Positions 1 through 10,387 are shown, counted from the first letter of the stretch. The stretch: 64,000 bases of DNA from Flavobacterium album (GCF_003096035.1 NZ_CP029186.1:2431001-2495000), one strand, 5' to 3'. Made by a program: numbers and translations. The notes: generated by a model not told the origin, from the letters alone.

Positions 1-638
1 GTGTGTTCATCGAGGTTTTTGATGATGAGGCCAACCAGCTAACCGATGTAAAATGGCTGGCACAGGGAACGATATATCCAGATGTTATCGAATCGGTTTC
101 CGTAAAAGGTCCATCGGCAACCATCAAGTCGCACCACAACGTTGGCGGCCTTCCTGACTTCATGAAGCTGCAGGTGGTAGAACCGTTGCGCATGCTTTTT
201 AAGGATGAGGTGAGAAGGGTAGGATCCACTTTGGGCATCGACCCGGAACTGCTGGGCAGGCACCCGTTCCCCGGCCCGGGATTGTCTATCCGTATTTTAG
301 GTGATATTACGCCGGAAAAAGTACGCATACTCCAGGAAGTAGACCACATTTTCATACAGGGGCTTAAAGACCATGGCTTATACAATAAAGTATGGCAGGC
401 CGGAGCGATACTGCTTCCGGTGAATAGTGTGGGTGTTATGGGCGATGAGCGTACCTACGAAAAAGTAGTGGCGCTGCGTGCCGTGGAATCAACTGACGGC
501 ATGACTGCCGACTGGGTGCATCTTCCGTACGAATTCCTCATGAAGATATCTAATGAAATAATAAATAAGGTAAAAGGCGTAAACCGTGTCGTTTATGACA
601 TCAGTTCGAAGCCGCCTGCCACCATTGAGTGGGAATAA
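1..638 (+). CDS. guaA: GMP synthase (glutamine-hydrolysing), C-terminal part
   Basis: This is the 3' end of a gene entering from the left edge, in the frame beginning at base 3; the GTG there is only the first complete codon. About 211 residues are present of a family of roughly 510. They cover the end of the ATP-pyrophosphatase domain and the C-terminal dimerisation domain. Visible family motifs are [10 protein letters not shown] near residue 42, [12 protein letters not shown] near residue 88 and the terminal PPATIEWE. The enzyme aminates XMP to GMP using glutamine and ATP in the cytoplasm. A terminator-like hairpin follows the stop. The identification is firm. Confidence 0.96.
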   Translation, partial: VFIEVFDDEANQLTDVKWLAQGTIYPDVIESVSVKGPSATIKSHHNVGGLPDFMKLQVVEPLRMLFKDEVRRVGSTLGIDPELLGRHPFPGPGLSIRILGDITPEKVRILQEVDHIFIQGLKDHGLYNKVWQAGAILLPVNSVGVMGDERTYEKVVALRAVESTDGMTADWVHLPYEFLMKISNEIINKVKGVNRVVYDISSKPPATIEWE

Positions 639-645
639 TATTAGA

Positions 646-673
646 AGCCTCTGTAATTACAGGGGCTTTTTTT
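646..673 (+). terminator. Rho-independent terminator after guaA
   Basis: AGCCTCTGTAATTACAGGGGCT pairs on itself as an imperfect stem and is followed by a run of T. It lies just after the guaA stop codon. Confidence 0.75.
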
Positions 674-746
674 ATAGAGTTGATTTTTAACATTTTAACA
701 CCCTGTTAAAAGATGATATTCATAATAGTACTATTTTTTTTATGAT

Positions 747-754
747 TAAATTTG
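747..754 (+). promoter_or_regulatory. Candidate -7 box of the first LysM gene
   Basis: TAAATTTG fits the Bacteroidota -7 consensus TAnnTTTG and lies 37 bp before the ATG at 792. No good -33 element was seen. Confidence 0.4.
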
Positions 755-791
755 GTTTTAGGGAAGAGTTTGAAAGTAAAAATTTACAACT

Positions 792-1196
792 ATGAAGAGG
801 ATGTTTTTATTTTGTTTAATATTATTGGGCTATGCTGCCACGGCGCAGGATATTGAAAAAGAAGAAGAAAGCACTGCCAATGTACACGACAGGAGCAGCG
901 AGGATTTCTATGTAGAGGAAGATGCTGAGCCGGGCGCATTCTTTATCGACCATAAAGTTATGCAGGGCGAACAGGTAGCCATGATATGCCGCAGGTACAT
1001 GTTAGAACCGGCAGATATTTACCTTTTCAATAGCGATGCAGTAAATGGTATAGCAAAAGGCACAGTGCTCAAAATACCGCTCCACAGATCGAAAAAGAAA
1101 GACCTTGATGGCTTTATAAAAGAACTGGAAAAGAAAAATGGCGGCTCACCCCAGGTCGCAGCGCCTCAAAAGCGTAAGAAAATGGGGGTTATGTAG
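792..1196 (+). CDS. Secreted protein with one degenerate LysM domain
   Basis: A 134-residue protein with an N-terminal signal peptide (about residues 1-19, ending AATAQ) and an acidic stretch to residue 45. A single LysM-like segment spans about residues 54-100; the pattern V-M-Q-G-E-Q-V, then D-I-Y-L-F-N-S-D and a terminal L-K-I-P match the family. The tail is Lys-rich. LysM folds usually bind peptidoglycan, so a periplasmic role is likely, but the function is unknown. The next gene carries four LysM copies whose YxINPDAxxGI segment resembles this one, so the two probably share ancestry. The hairpin at 1238-1270 separates them. Confidence 0.8.
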   Translation: MKRMFLFCLILLGYAATAQDIEKEEESTANVHDRSSEDFYVEEDAEPGAFFIDHKVMQGEQVAMICRRYMLEPADIYLFNSDAVNGIAKGTVLKIPLHRSKKKDLDGFIKELEKKNGGSPQVAAPQKRKKMGVM

Positions 1197-1237
1197 TTTT
1201 TATTTTAACTGAAAATTATAAAGATTACTTACATGAT

Positions 1238-1270
1238 AAGTCGTTACAAAAGCTAACTTTGTAACGACTT
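1238..1270. repeat. Perfect 13-bp inverted repeat between the LysM genes
   Basis: AAGTCGTTACAAA (1238-1250) and TTTGTAACGACTT (1258-1270) are exact reverse complements around a 7-base loop. The right arm overlaps the candidate -7 box at 1254-1261. It could be an operator or a terminator of the upstream gene; no T-run follows it. Confidence 0.7.
1254..1261 (+). promoter_or_regulatory. Candidate -7 box of the LysM/PBP1 gene
   Basis: TAACTTTG matches TAnnTTTG and lies 33 bp before the ATG at 1295, inside the loop and right arm of an inverted repeat. Confidence 0.4.
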
Positions 1271-1294
1271 AATTGTTTTATAAACGCTCGTAGT

Positions 1295-3226
1295 ATGAAA
1301 TATCTTGCAGTATTAGTTTTTTCGCTGGCCTTATTGTCAACATCCGCTTACGCACAGGATTATAAAAAGCACACGGTTGCAAAAGGCGAGACGGTAGCGG
1401 GCATTGCAAAGCAATATAAGGTTACTCCCTACGATATTTACAAGATAAATCCCGATGCAAAAGACGGCATAAAGGAAAACGCCACGCTCCTGATTCCTGC
1501 CACGGGTAAGGAAGCAGTTGCCCCTAAAGAAAAGCCGACCAAGGTAGCCAATACCATCCACGAGGTGGAGGCAAAGGAGACGCTATACAGCCTTGCCAAA
1601 AAATATAATGTATCGGTAGAAGATATACAAAAAGCCAATAGCGACGCGCTTAAGGACGGCCTGAAAGTAGGGCAGCAACTAATTATTCCGATAAAAGGGA
1701 GCGGCGTGGCGGCACAGGTAAAGGCAGCCGAAAAAGCCGATGCGAAAAAGGGTACTGAAGCCTATATCTACCACGTTGTTGAGGCAGGCGAGACTAAGTA
1801 CTCCATTGCAAAAAAGCACGGCATTACCGTACAGCTTATCGAAGACCTGAATCCGGCTGTAAAAGATACGCTGCCTTTGGGCTATAACCTGAAGCTGGTG
1901 GATAACAACGCTGTAAAACAGGCTGATGCGCCGGAAACTGCCAAGATCGGTAATGATTATGTTGTACAGCCGAAAGAAACTTTGTACAGTATTTCAAAAA
2001 GGACAGGGCTTAGCGAGGAGGAACTTATTGCCTTAAATCCGGAGCTTAAGAATGGATTAAAAGAAGGAATGACAATAAAATTACCTTCGGGAAAAGCAAT
2101 GGCAACAGTTAATGGGCAAGGAACATTGATCTCTTATGGCAAAAGCGCCCCGGGAACTATGACCGACCTTACCAAGACCCTTAAAAAATCTGAAAAGAAA
2201 GAAATTGCGATACTGTTGCCATTCAACATGGCAAAAATAGAAAGCGATACGCTGCGCAGGCAGATGCTCCGTTCTGACAGGTTCCTGAACATGACGCTTG
2301 ATTTTTATGCCGGTGCGCTTATGGCGATCGATTCGGCTAAAGTGCTGGGCCTTCCGTTAAAAGTAAGGATACTGGACTCTAAAGAGAGCAAGAATAGCTC
2401 GGATGTGAATGGCCTTGCATCAAGCCTTGGCAGTGCAGATGCTGTAATAGGGCCGTTTTTCCAGGGGAATGTAGAGAATGCGGCGGCATTGCTTGCCTCT
2501 AAAAAAATCCCGGTTATTTCGCCATTATCCAAAGATAAAGGCAAGCCGTACAGCAACCTCTTCAATTCTATTCCATCTAATGAAACGATAAGGATGGCTA
2601 TGATGAATTATATTAAATCGAAGGATGCCAATGTTATCGCGGTGGTCGATCCTAAAAAGGGCAATGCACGCGATTTTATAAAAACCAATTACCCTTCGGC
2701 CCGGTTTATCGATGGCACGCCAACCGATGCGATACTGCGCACGCATCTTGTGAAGGATAAAATGAATTATGTTTTGCTCGAAACAGAAAACATTACGATG
2801 GTACTTACGACGACGAAACTGCTCGCGGCCCTTCTTAACGATTATAAGATTCAGCTGATAGTGCCTGAACTTACCGATGCGCTCGAGAACGACGAAATGC
2901 CAATGGACAGGCTGGCCAAACTGAAAACGCTGTATCCATCGGTTACAAAGGATAACAATTCACCCGAAGCAGCGATTTTTGCAAAAGTATTCAAGGAGAA
3001 AAACGGTATTATGCCGAGCCAGTTCGCAACACGCGGTTTTGACGTAACATTTGATACTATCCTGAGGCTGTTCCAGGAGGAAGGCTTTGCAGAAGGCGCA
3101 GGGACTATGAGGTCGGAACAGGTAGAAAATCAATTTAGCTATGCTTCCGAAAATGGTGGCAATTATAATAAAGGCGTTTACATCATGCAGTATGATGAAG
3201 GCCTGACCATAAAACAAGCAGAATAA
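1295..3226 (+). CDS. Periplasmic protein with four LysM domains and a PBP1-like ligand-binding domain
   Basis: A 643-residue exported protein. Residues 1-20 form a signal peptide ending AYAQ. Four LysM domains follow at about 24-68, 88-133, 157-203 and 221-265, each with the V-x-x-G-E-T-x-x-x-I-A-K opening and an I-N/L-N-P centre. From about residue 300 to the end the protein looks like a type 1 periplasmic binding fold of the amino-acid ABC substrate-binding kind (IAILLPFNM, then DFYAGALMAID, AVIGPFFQGNVE, VISPLSKDKG). Such fusions are widespread in Flavobacteriia and presumably attach a sensing or scaffolding domain to peptidoglycan; a ligand is not known. Three bases separate the stop from the OsmC gene, so co-transcription is likely. 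Confidence 0.88.
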   Translation: MKYLAVLVFSLALLSTSAYAQDYKKHTVAKGETVAGIAKQYKVTPYDIYKINPDAKDGIKENATLLIPATGKEAVAPKEKPTKVANTIHEVEAKETLYSLAKKYNVSVEDIQKANSDALKDGLKVGQQLIIPIKGSGVAAQVKAAEKADAKKGTEAYIYHVVEAGETKYSIAKKHGITVQLIEDLNPAVKDTLPLGYNLKLVDNNAVKQADAPETAKIGNDYVVQPKETLYSISKRTGLSEEELIALNPELKNGLKEGMTIKLPSGKAMATVNGQGTLISYGKSAPGTMTDLTKTLKKSEKKEIAILLPFNMAKIESDTLRRQMLRSDRFLNMTLDFYAGALMAIDSAKVLGLPLKVRILDSKESKNSSDVNGLASSLGSADAVIGPFFQGNVENAAALLASKKIPVISPLSKDKGKPYSNLFNSIPSNETIRMAMMNYIKSKDANVIAVVDPKKGNARDFIKTNYPSARFIDGTPTDAILRTHLVKDKMNYVLLETENITMVLTTTKLLAALLNDYKIQLIVPELTDALENDEMPMDRLAKLKTLYPSVTKDNNSPEAAIFAKVFKEKNGIMPSQFATRGFDVTFDTILRLFQEEGFAEGAGTMRSEQVENQFSYASENGGNYNKGVYIMQYDEGLTIKQAE

Positions 3227-3228
3227 CC

Positions 3229-3633
3229 ATGACATCAAAGATCACATATTTAGGGGAGTTACGGACATCTTCAATACACTTACAATCAGGTACGGAAATA
3301 TTATCCGATGCTCCTACAGATAACCGCGGCAGGGGTGAAGCATTTTCGCCTACGGACACGGTTGCCAATGCTTTAGGAAGCTGCATGATCTCGATCATGG
3401 GCATCAAAGCCATGGATATGGGCCTGGATATGACAGGCTCTACTGTTGAGGTGACCAAAGTAATGCAGGCCGAGCCCCGAAAAATAGCAAAGATCGGCAT
3501 CGTTATCAATATGACCCTTGAAGCTGACGAGAAAACCAAAACCATTATGGAACGCGTGGCTATGACCTGCCCGGTTTCGTTAAGCCTTAATCCCGATATT
3601 GAGCAGGACGTGGTTTTTAATTGGCCGTCATAA
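3229..3633 (+). CDS. OsmC family peroxidase-like protein
   Basis: A 134-residue cytoplasmic protein of the OsmC/Ohr fold. The two cysteines expected for thiol-dependent reduction of organic peroxides are visible: ALGSCMIS at about residue 52 and MTCPVSLSLNP at about residue 115. Length and the C-terminal P-V-S-x-S-L-N-P are typical of the OsmC-like branch. The start lies 2 bp after the stop of the LysM/PBP1 gene, and the following DUF3820 gene begins at or before its stop. Physiological substrate is not known. Confidence 0.9.
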   Translation: MTSKITYLGELRTSSIHLQSGTEILSDAPTDNRGRGEAFSPTDTVANALGSCMISIMGIKAMDMGLDMTGSTVEVTKVMQAEPRKIAKIGIVINMTLEADEKTKTIMERVAMTCPVSLSLNPDIEQDVVFNWPS

Positions 3634-3634
3634 C

Positions 3635-3871
3635 TTGGAACATCCCGACCAGCAAAAAGAATTCCTCATTAAGCTCGCGCATGCCAAAATGCCCTTTGGC
3701 AAATATGAAGGCCGCTACCTTATCGACCTTCCGGAATATTATGTCGTGTGGTACCATAATAAAGGCTTCCCAAAAGGACTGTTGGGCGAACAGCTTCATT
3801 TAGTTTACGAACTCAAGCTCAATGGGCTGGAAAATATCGTTCGGAATATAAAAGCACAATATCCCCGGTAA
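3635..3871 (+). CDS. DUF3820 family protein
   Basis: A small cytoplasmic protein carrying the conserved core MPFGKYEGRYLIDLPEYYV and a downstream KGFPKG-LGEQLHLVYELKLNGLE segment that identify DUF3820. The family function is unknown. The frame is open upstream to a TTG at 3599, which would overlap osmC by 35 bp and give 90 residues; I favour the TTG at 3635, immediately after the osmC stop, because the resulting 78 residues fit the usual family size. There is no ATG before the conserved core, so the start is uncertain by about 12 codons. Confidence 0.8.
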   Translation: MEHPDQQKEFLIKLAHAKMPFGKYEGRYLIDLPEYYVVWYHNKGFPKGLLGEQLHLVYELKLNGLENIVRNIKAQYPR

Positions 3872-3896
3872 TTTATCTTTTTTTTTAATGGATCAA

Positions 3897-3985
3897 TGTG
3901 CCAATTCGGCGAACCAAAAACGTCCTGTTATTAATTGGTACATCGGATAATTGATACATTGATCAATTAATACACGGATGAATTA
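3897..3985. repeat. AT-rich intergenic quasi-repeats
   Basis: Short related phrases recur here: ATTGGTACATCGGAT, ATTGATACATTGATCAATT and AATACACGGATGAATT, all variations on (T)ACAT/CAC-GGAT flanked by AATTAAT. It looks like a decayed tandem or palindromic intergenic repeat of a kind common in flavobacterial genomes; no function is proposed. Confidence 0.4.
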
Positions 3986-3993
3986 ATTTTTCG

Positions 3994-4001
3994 TACTTTT
4001 G
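3994..4001 (+). promoter_or_regulatory. Candidate -7 box of pyrG
   Basis: TACTTTTG matches TAnnTTTG; it would place the transcription start near 4006 and give a leader of about 50 nt made largely of CAA triplets. Confidence 0.45.
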
Positions 4002-4015
4002 CCACGTTTTTTTAG

Positions 4016-5668
<1,653 letters not shown>

Positions 5669-5732
5669 TACAAGTGCTTTTGCACTATAGTTCCGGGCAG
5701 CCCGGATAGTTAAGTGAATTAATTTAAACTCA

Positions 5733-7628
5733 ATGGAAGAAAAGAAGTTAGATTTAAAAACGATTGTTGGTTTTGGCCTAATAGCATTGCTGCTAATATG
5801 GATGATCTATAACCAGTCATCGAACCGCGAAGCGGAACTGAAAGAAAAAGCGAAAAAGGAGCAGATAGACAAAGCGAAGGAAAAGCAAATCCCCGAGCAA
5901 AAGACAGCTGCCCTGCCGCAGGATTCCATAGCAAATGATTCCTTAAAGATCGCCGGGCTTAAAAGCTCACTTGGTGCCTTTGCCTACAGCGCTACATTGC
6001 CATCAGCTAAAGACAACACTACTAAAATCGAGAATGGGCTTCTTACGCTCCACATTTCCAATAAAGGGGGCTACATCAGCGAGGCTAACCTGAACAATTT
6101 CGAGCAGTTTGAAAAAGGCTCTAACAAAAGGGTAGAGCTTATCAAAGAGAATAATGCCCATTTGAACCTCCAGTTCAAAACCAAAGATAACCGCATACTC
6201 AATACAAGGGATATGTATTTTGAGCCGGTTCTTAGCAAAGAAGGCAAGAACCAGGTGCTTACCATGAGGCTTAAGGCCGGCGAGAACCAGTTCCTGGAAT
6301 ACCGCTATGTGCTGAAGCCTAACGATTTCATGATGGACTTTTCGATCCGTACACAGGGCCTTTCGCAGGTGCTGGATACGTCTAAGCCAATGGACCTGGA
6401 ATGGCAGCTGAAGGCCTTCAGGAACGAAAAGAGCGTATCATACGAAAGCCGTTATACCGACCTCGTTTATGAATATGAAGATGGCAAGGACGACAAGTTG
6501 GGCCAGGGCAAGAACGATACCGAGAAAGTGGAGAATGTTACCTATGTAGCTTTCAAGCAGCACTTTTTCACTTCGATACTTTTAACGGATACCCCGTTCA
6601 AAACAGCCGACCTTACATCAGAAAACCTTGTTCATGATGATAAGACAGATACCATCTTTACCAAAAGGTTTACAGCTAAAATGCCATTGGAATTCAAAGG
6701 CGGGGAGTTGAGCTATAATATGAACTGGTACTACGGCCCGGCCGATTACAAAATACTGAATGACTACGACAGGAACCTTGATGAGGTGATGCCGCTGGGC
6801 TGGGGTATATTCGGCTGGATCAACCGATATATCTTTATTCCGGTATTTACATTCCTGAGCAGCTTCCTCCCGTACGGTATTGGCATCATTATCTTTACGA
6901 TACTCGTAAGGCTGGTAATGTCGCCGGTAACGTATAAGTCGTATAAGTCGCAGGCCAAGATGAAAGTGCTTCGCCCTGAAATACAGGAACTGAACGAAAA
7001 GTACAAGAAAGACCCGATGAAAAAGCAGCAGGAAACCATGAAGCTTTACAACAGCGCAGGGGTAAACCCGATGGCGGGATGCCTTCCGGCATTGATGCAG
7101 ATTCCGGTGTTTTATGCTTTGTTCCAGTTTTTCCCATCGTTCTTCGACCTGAGGCAGCAGAGTTTCCTTTGGGCAACCGACCTTTCGTCGTATGACTCTA
7201 TTGCTCACCTGCCTTTCTACATACCGTTCTATGGTAACCACGTGAGCCTTTTCCCGATACTGGCTTCTATAGCGATATTCTTCTACATGAAAATGACCAC
7301 GGGCGACCAAAGCATGGCCGCGCCGCCGCAGGAAGGCATGCCGGATATGAGCAAGATTATGAAGATCATGATATACATATCGCCGATAATGATGCTTATC
7401 TTCTTTAACAACTATGCATCAGGCTTAAGCTTGTATTACTTTGTGTCCAACCTTATTACGATTGGTATTATGCTTGTGATAAAGAATTATATTGTAACCG
7501 AAGACAAGATGCATGCGCTGATACAGGCCAACAAAGCCAAGCCGAAAACGCAGGGACGTTTCCAGAAGAAAATGCAGGAAATGATGGAGCAGGCCCAGGA
7601 GCAGCAAAAAGCAAGGGGCAAAAAATAA
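5733..7628 (+). CDS. yidC: Membrane protein insertase YidC
   Basis: A 631-residue inner-membrane insertase. One N-terminal transmembrane helix (about residues 9-25) is followed by a charged coiled stretch and the large periplasmic beta domain (about 95-345), as in Gram-negative YidC. The conserved insertase core with five helices follows (about 360-590), including ILVRLVMSPVTYKSYKSQAKM, whose arginine lies in the hydrophilic groove, and NPMAGCLPALMQIPVFYALF. The C-terminal tail is rich in Lys and Gln and probably contacts the ribosome. It works with the Sec translocon and alone. A hairpin terminator follows the stop. Confidence 0.97.
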   Translation: MEEKKLDLKTIVGFGLIALLLIWMIYNQSSNREAELKEKAKKEQIDKAKEKQIPEQKTAALPQDSIANDSLKIAGLKSSLGAFAYSATLPSAKDNTTKIENGLLTLHISNKGGYISEANLNNFEQFEKGSNKRVELIKENNAHLNLQFKTKDNRILNTRDMYFEPVLSKEGKNQVLTMRLKAGENQFLEYRYVLKPNDFMMDFSIRTQGLSQVLDTSKPMDLEWQLKAFRNEKSVSYESRYTDLVYEYEDGKDDKLGQGKNDTEKVENVTYVAFKQHFFTSILLTDTPFKTADLTSENLVHDDKTDTIFTKRFTAKMPLEFKGGELSYNMNWYYGPADYKILNDYDRNLDEVMPLGWGIFGWINRYIFIPVFTFLSSFLPYGIGIIIFTILVRLVMSPVTYKSYKSQAKMKVLRPEIQELNEKYKKDPMKKQQETMKLYNSAGVNPMAGCLPALMQIPVFYALFQFFPSFFDLRQQSFLWATDLSSYDSIAHLPFYIPFYGNHVSLFPILASIAIFFYMKMTTGDQSMAAPPQEGMPDMSKIMKIMIYISPIMMLIFFNNYASGLSLYYFVSNLITIGIMLVIKNYIVTEDKMHALIQANKAKPKTQGRFQKKMQEMMEQAQEQQKARGKK

Positions 7629-7636
7629 GAATTGAA

Positions 7637-7661
7637 CATCCGCTCCGGCGGATGTTTTTTT
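7637..7661 (+). terminator. Rho-independent terminator after yidC
   Basis: CATCCGC-TCC-GGCGGATG followed by TTTTTTTA, 8 bp after the yidC stop. Confidence 0.85.
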
Positions 7662-7740
7662 ATTATATCGTTTTTGGCTTACTTTTGGATATACTAAAAA
7701 AAGCCTTTAGGGGTTATATCATAAATCGACTTAACTAATT

Positions 7741-8441
7741 ATGAAAAACAGATTCTTTGTCTTTATCGTATTGTTATTTACAGCGTTCGGGTCTTTTGCC
7801 CAGGAAAACCAGATGGATGCCGCCGGCAAGCGCCATGGGGTTTGGAAAGGCATTTATGAAGACACCAAAAAACCGCGCTACGAAGGGACTTTCGATCACG
7901 GTAAAGAAACCGGTACCTTTAAGTTTTTTGAAAATAACGAAGCCTCAACGCTTAAGGCAACACGTGTATTCGCTGCCGACGGTTCCTGCTACACCACTTT
8001 CTTTGATGAAAAAGGCAACAAGCTAAGTGAAGGCCGGGAAGTGAACAAGCTTAACGAGGGCGAATGGAAATTTTACCATCCTGCTTCCAAAGCGCTGATG
8101 TCAACAGAACGCTATGCAAAAGGCAAGCTTACAGGGATACGCAAAGTGTTTTTCCCGAATGGCAAGATCAACGAGGAAACCACTTTTGTAAACGGCATCA
8201 AAGACGGCATCTATAAAAATATACCGAAACAGGCATACTCCTGGAAGATTCCAAATATAAAAATGGCGAGTACAACGGCCCGGCAACCTACAGGAACGGA
8301 CAGGGAGAAATCGTAGCCACAGGCCAGTTTACTAACGGTAAGAAAACAGGTATCTGGAAATTCTACGAAAAGAATAAAGTGGTAAAGGAAGAGAACATGA
8401 GTGTTAAGCGCACCGCAAATAAAGGTAAAAAAGCGAATTAA
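7741..8441 (+). pseudogene. Frameshifted MORN-repeat (YwqK-like) exported protein
   Basis: The first frame runs 191 codons from 7741 to a stop at 8316, but its last 33 residues look unnatural. After about 8215 a different frame continues the pattern of the family, with GEYNGPATYRNGQGEIVATG and TNGKKTGIWKFYE, to a stop at 8439-8441. Adding one base in the A5 run at 8215-8219 joins the two frames into a protein of about 233 residues. It has a signal peptide (residues 1-20, ending FAQ) and repeated G-x-W-K-x-Y/F-x-x-x-G units (KRHGVWKGIYED, GKETGTFKFFE, NEGEWKFYH). Function is unknown. A sequencing error in the homopolymer cannot be excluded. Confidence 0.8.
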
Positions 8442-8446
8442 TTGTT

Positions 8447-8545
8447 TTTGGGCGTGCCCCTTTGGGTCGGGCTCTCCGCTTTATCCCTCCGCTGCGCTAC
8501 GGGGATATCGCTGCGATCCCTCACGCTCGTTTCAAATCGTATTAT
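8447..8545. repeat. GC-rich dispersed-repeat-like element
   Basis: The segment beginning GGGCGTGCCCCTTTGGGTCG and continuing through CTCCGCTGCGCTACGGGGAT to CGATCCCTCACGCTCG is much richer in GC than its surroundings and codes for nothing plausible. I recall closely similar strings scattered between genes in many flavobacterial genomes, but I cannot search for copies here. Confidence 0.55.
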
Positions 8546-8629
8546 CGTACAAAAACCCAAAGATTTCAAAAACACAGGTACTCGGAAGATGAAAATGCCA
8601 TTACAATTAGAACGTAGACAATTTTTATT

Positions 8630-8784
8630 TTTTACCACAAAGTGCACAAAGTTTTTACACAAGGCGCACAACGATGACCGCCAATGGCGGGAGGTCACAG
8701 GGCTTTGTGTCCCTTCAGCATAAACAATTTATAGTTTCTGCCTTGTGTCCTTTGTGTAAAAACTTTGTGCACTTTGTGGTAAAA
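8630..8784. repeat. 33-bp perfect inverted repeat with 89-bp spacer
   Basis: The arm at 8630-8662 (TTTTACCACAAAGTGCACAA...) is the exact reverse complement of 8752-8784. The spacer contains a smaller hairpin, TGACCGCC-AAT-GGCGGGAGGTCA. The same TTTTACCAC/GTGGTAAAA ends recur at 46199-46244, which suggests a family of non-coding palindromic elements. No transposase is present. Confidence 0.85.
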
Positions 8785-8842
8785 GTCTTTAAAATAAGCC
8801 TTTTAGACAGCTGTGTCTCAAAATCTTTCGGGTTCCTGATTT

Positions 8843-8884
8843 AAAATCCGCGTAAATCTAAAAAAATCCGCGTCATCCGCGTTC
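8843..8884. repeat. AATCCGCG direct repeats
   Basis: Two copies of AAAATCCGCGT (8843 and 8863 onwards) and a third CATCCGCGTTCC form a short direct-repeat cluster. Together with the two elements before it, this fills the 492-bp stretch without a gene between 8442 and 8933. Confidence 0.6.
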
Positions 8885-8898
8885 CAATAAAAATTCCG

Positions 8899-8906
8899 TA
8901 TTTTTG
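8899..8906 (+). promoter_or_regulatory. Candidate -7 box of mnmA
   Basis: TATTTTTG fits TAnnTTTG and lies 27 bp before the ATG at 8934. Confidence 0.4.
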
Positions 8907-8933
8907 CATCAAATTTAGAAGAAAGGATTTAAA

Positions 8934-10121
8934 ATGAAACGTGTTGTAGTAGGGCTTTCAGGTGGGGTAGATTCGAGTGTGGCAGCATATCTGTTACAGG
9001 AGCAGGGTTATGAAGTGATAGGCCTGTTCATGAAAAACTGGCACGACGATTCGGTAACCATATCCAACGAATGCCCGTGGCTGGAAGACAGCAACGACGC
9101 ACTGCTTGTCGCCGAAAAACTGGGCATCCCTTTCCAGACAGTCGACCTGAGCGAGCAATACAAAGAGCGTATCGTAGACTATATGTTCAACGAATACGAA
9201 AAAGGCAGGACACCCAACCCGGATGTGCTTTGCAACCGCGAGATAAAATTTGATGTCTTTATGAAGATAGCCCTAAGCCTTGGCGCCGATTATGTGGCTA
9301 CAGGGCATTATTGCCGCAAAGGGACTATAGAAAAAGACGGAAAAGAAATACACCAACTGCTTGCCGGTGCCGACGGAAATAAAGACCAATCCTACTTTTT
9401 GTGCCAGCTTTCGCAGGAGCAATTAAGCAAAGCCTTGTTCCCGATAGGGGAGCTTACCAAACCGCAGGTTCGCGAAATAGCAGCCAAAATGGACTTGGTG
9501 ACCGCCGAAAAGAAAGACTCACAAGGGCTTTGCTTTATCGGTAAAGTGCGCCTGCCAGAATTTTTGCAGCAGCAATTACAGCCGAAAGAAGGCGTTATCT
9601 ATGAAGTGGGGGCCGATATCGATACCTATAGCCATGATAAGCCGCAATTCGGTTCGGTAAAAGAGCAGCTGGCTTACGAAGCAAAGAACATCGACTACAG
9701 CCCCGAAATGGGCAAAATGGTAGGCAGGCACCAGGGCGCGCATTATTACACCATAGGGCAGCGCAAAGGGTTAAACGTAGGCGGTACCAAAGAACCGCTC
9801 TTCATCATTGCGACCGATGTAGCCACCAATACAATATACACAGGGCAGGGGCACAACCACCCGGGGCTGTTCCGTAAGGCGCTGTTCATACAGGAAAGTG
9901 AGATCCATTGGGTGCGCGAAGACCTTGAACTGAAAGACGGGGAAACCATGGACGTGATGGTACGCATCCGTTACCGCCAGCCGTTACAGAAAGCCACATT
10001 GCACAAATTCGATAACGGGATGTACATCTCTTTCGCAGCGCCGCAATCCGCCATTACCGAAGGGCAGTTTGCCGCATGGTATATAGGTGAAGAGCTTGTG
10101 GGAAGCGGGGTAATATCCTGA
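8934..10121 (+). CDS. mnmA: tRNA-specific 2-thiouridylase MnmA
   Basis: A 395-residue ATP-pyrophosphatase that thiolates U34 of tRNA-Lys, -Glu and -Gln. The PP-loop [10 protein letters not shown] lies at about residues 9-18. The first catalytic cysteine is in [12 protein letters not shown] (about residue 100), and the second, which carries the persulfide, in GLCFIGKV (about residue 200). The C-terminal beta-barrel domains are present ([15 protein letters not shown]). It is some 30 residues longer than the E. coli enzyme. The mnmD gene at 23956 acts on the same wobble nucleoside. An unknown small gene follows 2 bp after the stop. Confidence 0.95.
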   Translation: MKRVVVGLSGGVDSSVAAYLLQEQGYEVIGLFMKNWHDDSVTISNECPWLEDSNDALLVAEKLGIPFQTVDLSEQYKERIVDYMFNEYEKGRTPNPDVLCNREIKFDVFMKIALSLGADYVATGHYCRKGTIEKDGKEIHQLLAGADGNKDQSYFLCQLSQEQLSKALFPIGELTKPQVREIAAKMDLVTAEKKDSQGLCFIGKVRLPEFLQQQLQPKEGVIYEVGADIDTYSHDKPQFGSVKEQLAYEAKNIDYSPEMGKMVGRHQGAHYYTIGQRKGLNVGGTKEPLFIIATDVATNTIYTGQGHNHPGLFRKALFIQESEIHWVREDLELKDGETMDVMVRIRYRQPLQKATLHKFDNGMYISFAAPQSAITEGQFAAWYIGEELVGSGVIS

Positions 10122-10123
10122 TC

Positions 10124-10387
10124 ATGATAACAGCTGAAAAAATACAAGTGTATGATACTTTTAACGGCCTTTGGGATGGGTTGGCACTAACTGGTATTAC
10201 CCATCAGAAAAGCCTTTTTGAAACCAACGATGATTGGTATCATTTAACTAATTTCTATCAGGATATAACATTAGTGAATAATAAGCTTGCTTCAGCAGGA
10301 TATGCCACGGATATCCTTGCCAGGATGAAGGAATATTGTGATGAGGAAGGGTACAAAATGTTAGCATCTAAGATAGTTGGACTTTAA
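10124..10387 (+). CDS. Hypothetical 87-residue protein
   Basis: I do not recognise a family. The product is soluble, acidic and without a signal peptide or membrane segment; a Trp/Tyr-rich first half (FNGLWDGLALTG, NDDWYHLTNFYQDITLV) precedes a helical second half ending KMLASKIVGL. It starts 2 bp after mnmA stops and ends 11 bp before the TatD gene, so it sits inside the apparent operon. Its bases are AT-richer than mnmA. Confidence 0.7.
   Translation: MITAEKIQVYDTFNGLWDGLALTGITHQKSLFETNDDWYHLTNFYQDITLVNNKLASAGYATDILARMKEYCDEEGYKMLASKIVGL

Noticed and set aside
6618..7310. Open frame of 230 codons on the minus strand inside yidC
   Set aside because: It is antisense to a well-conserved gene, rich in His, Arg and Val as expected of a shadow frame, and has no recognisable domain.
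8401..8723. Short open frames through the GC-rich element after the MORN gene
   Set aside because: Overlapping frames on both strands across a non-coding repeat, no conserved protein sequence.
8630..8784. Inverted repeat as the ends of an insertion sequence
   Set aside because: The spacer is 89 bp with no transposase, and no flanking target duplication was seen.
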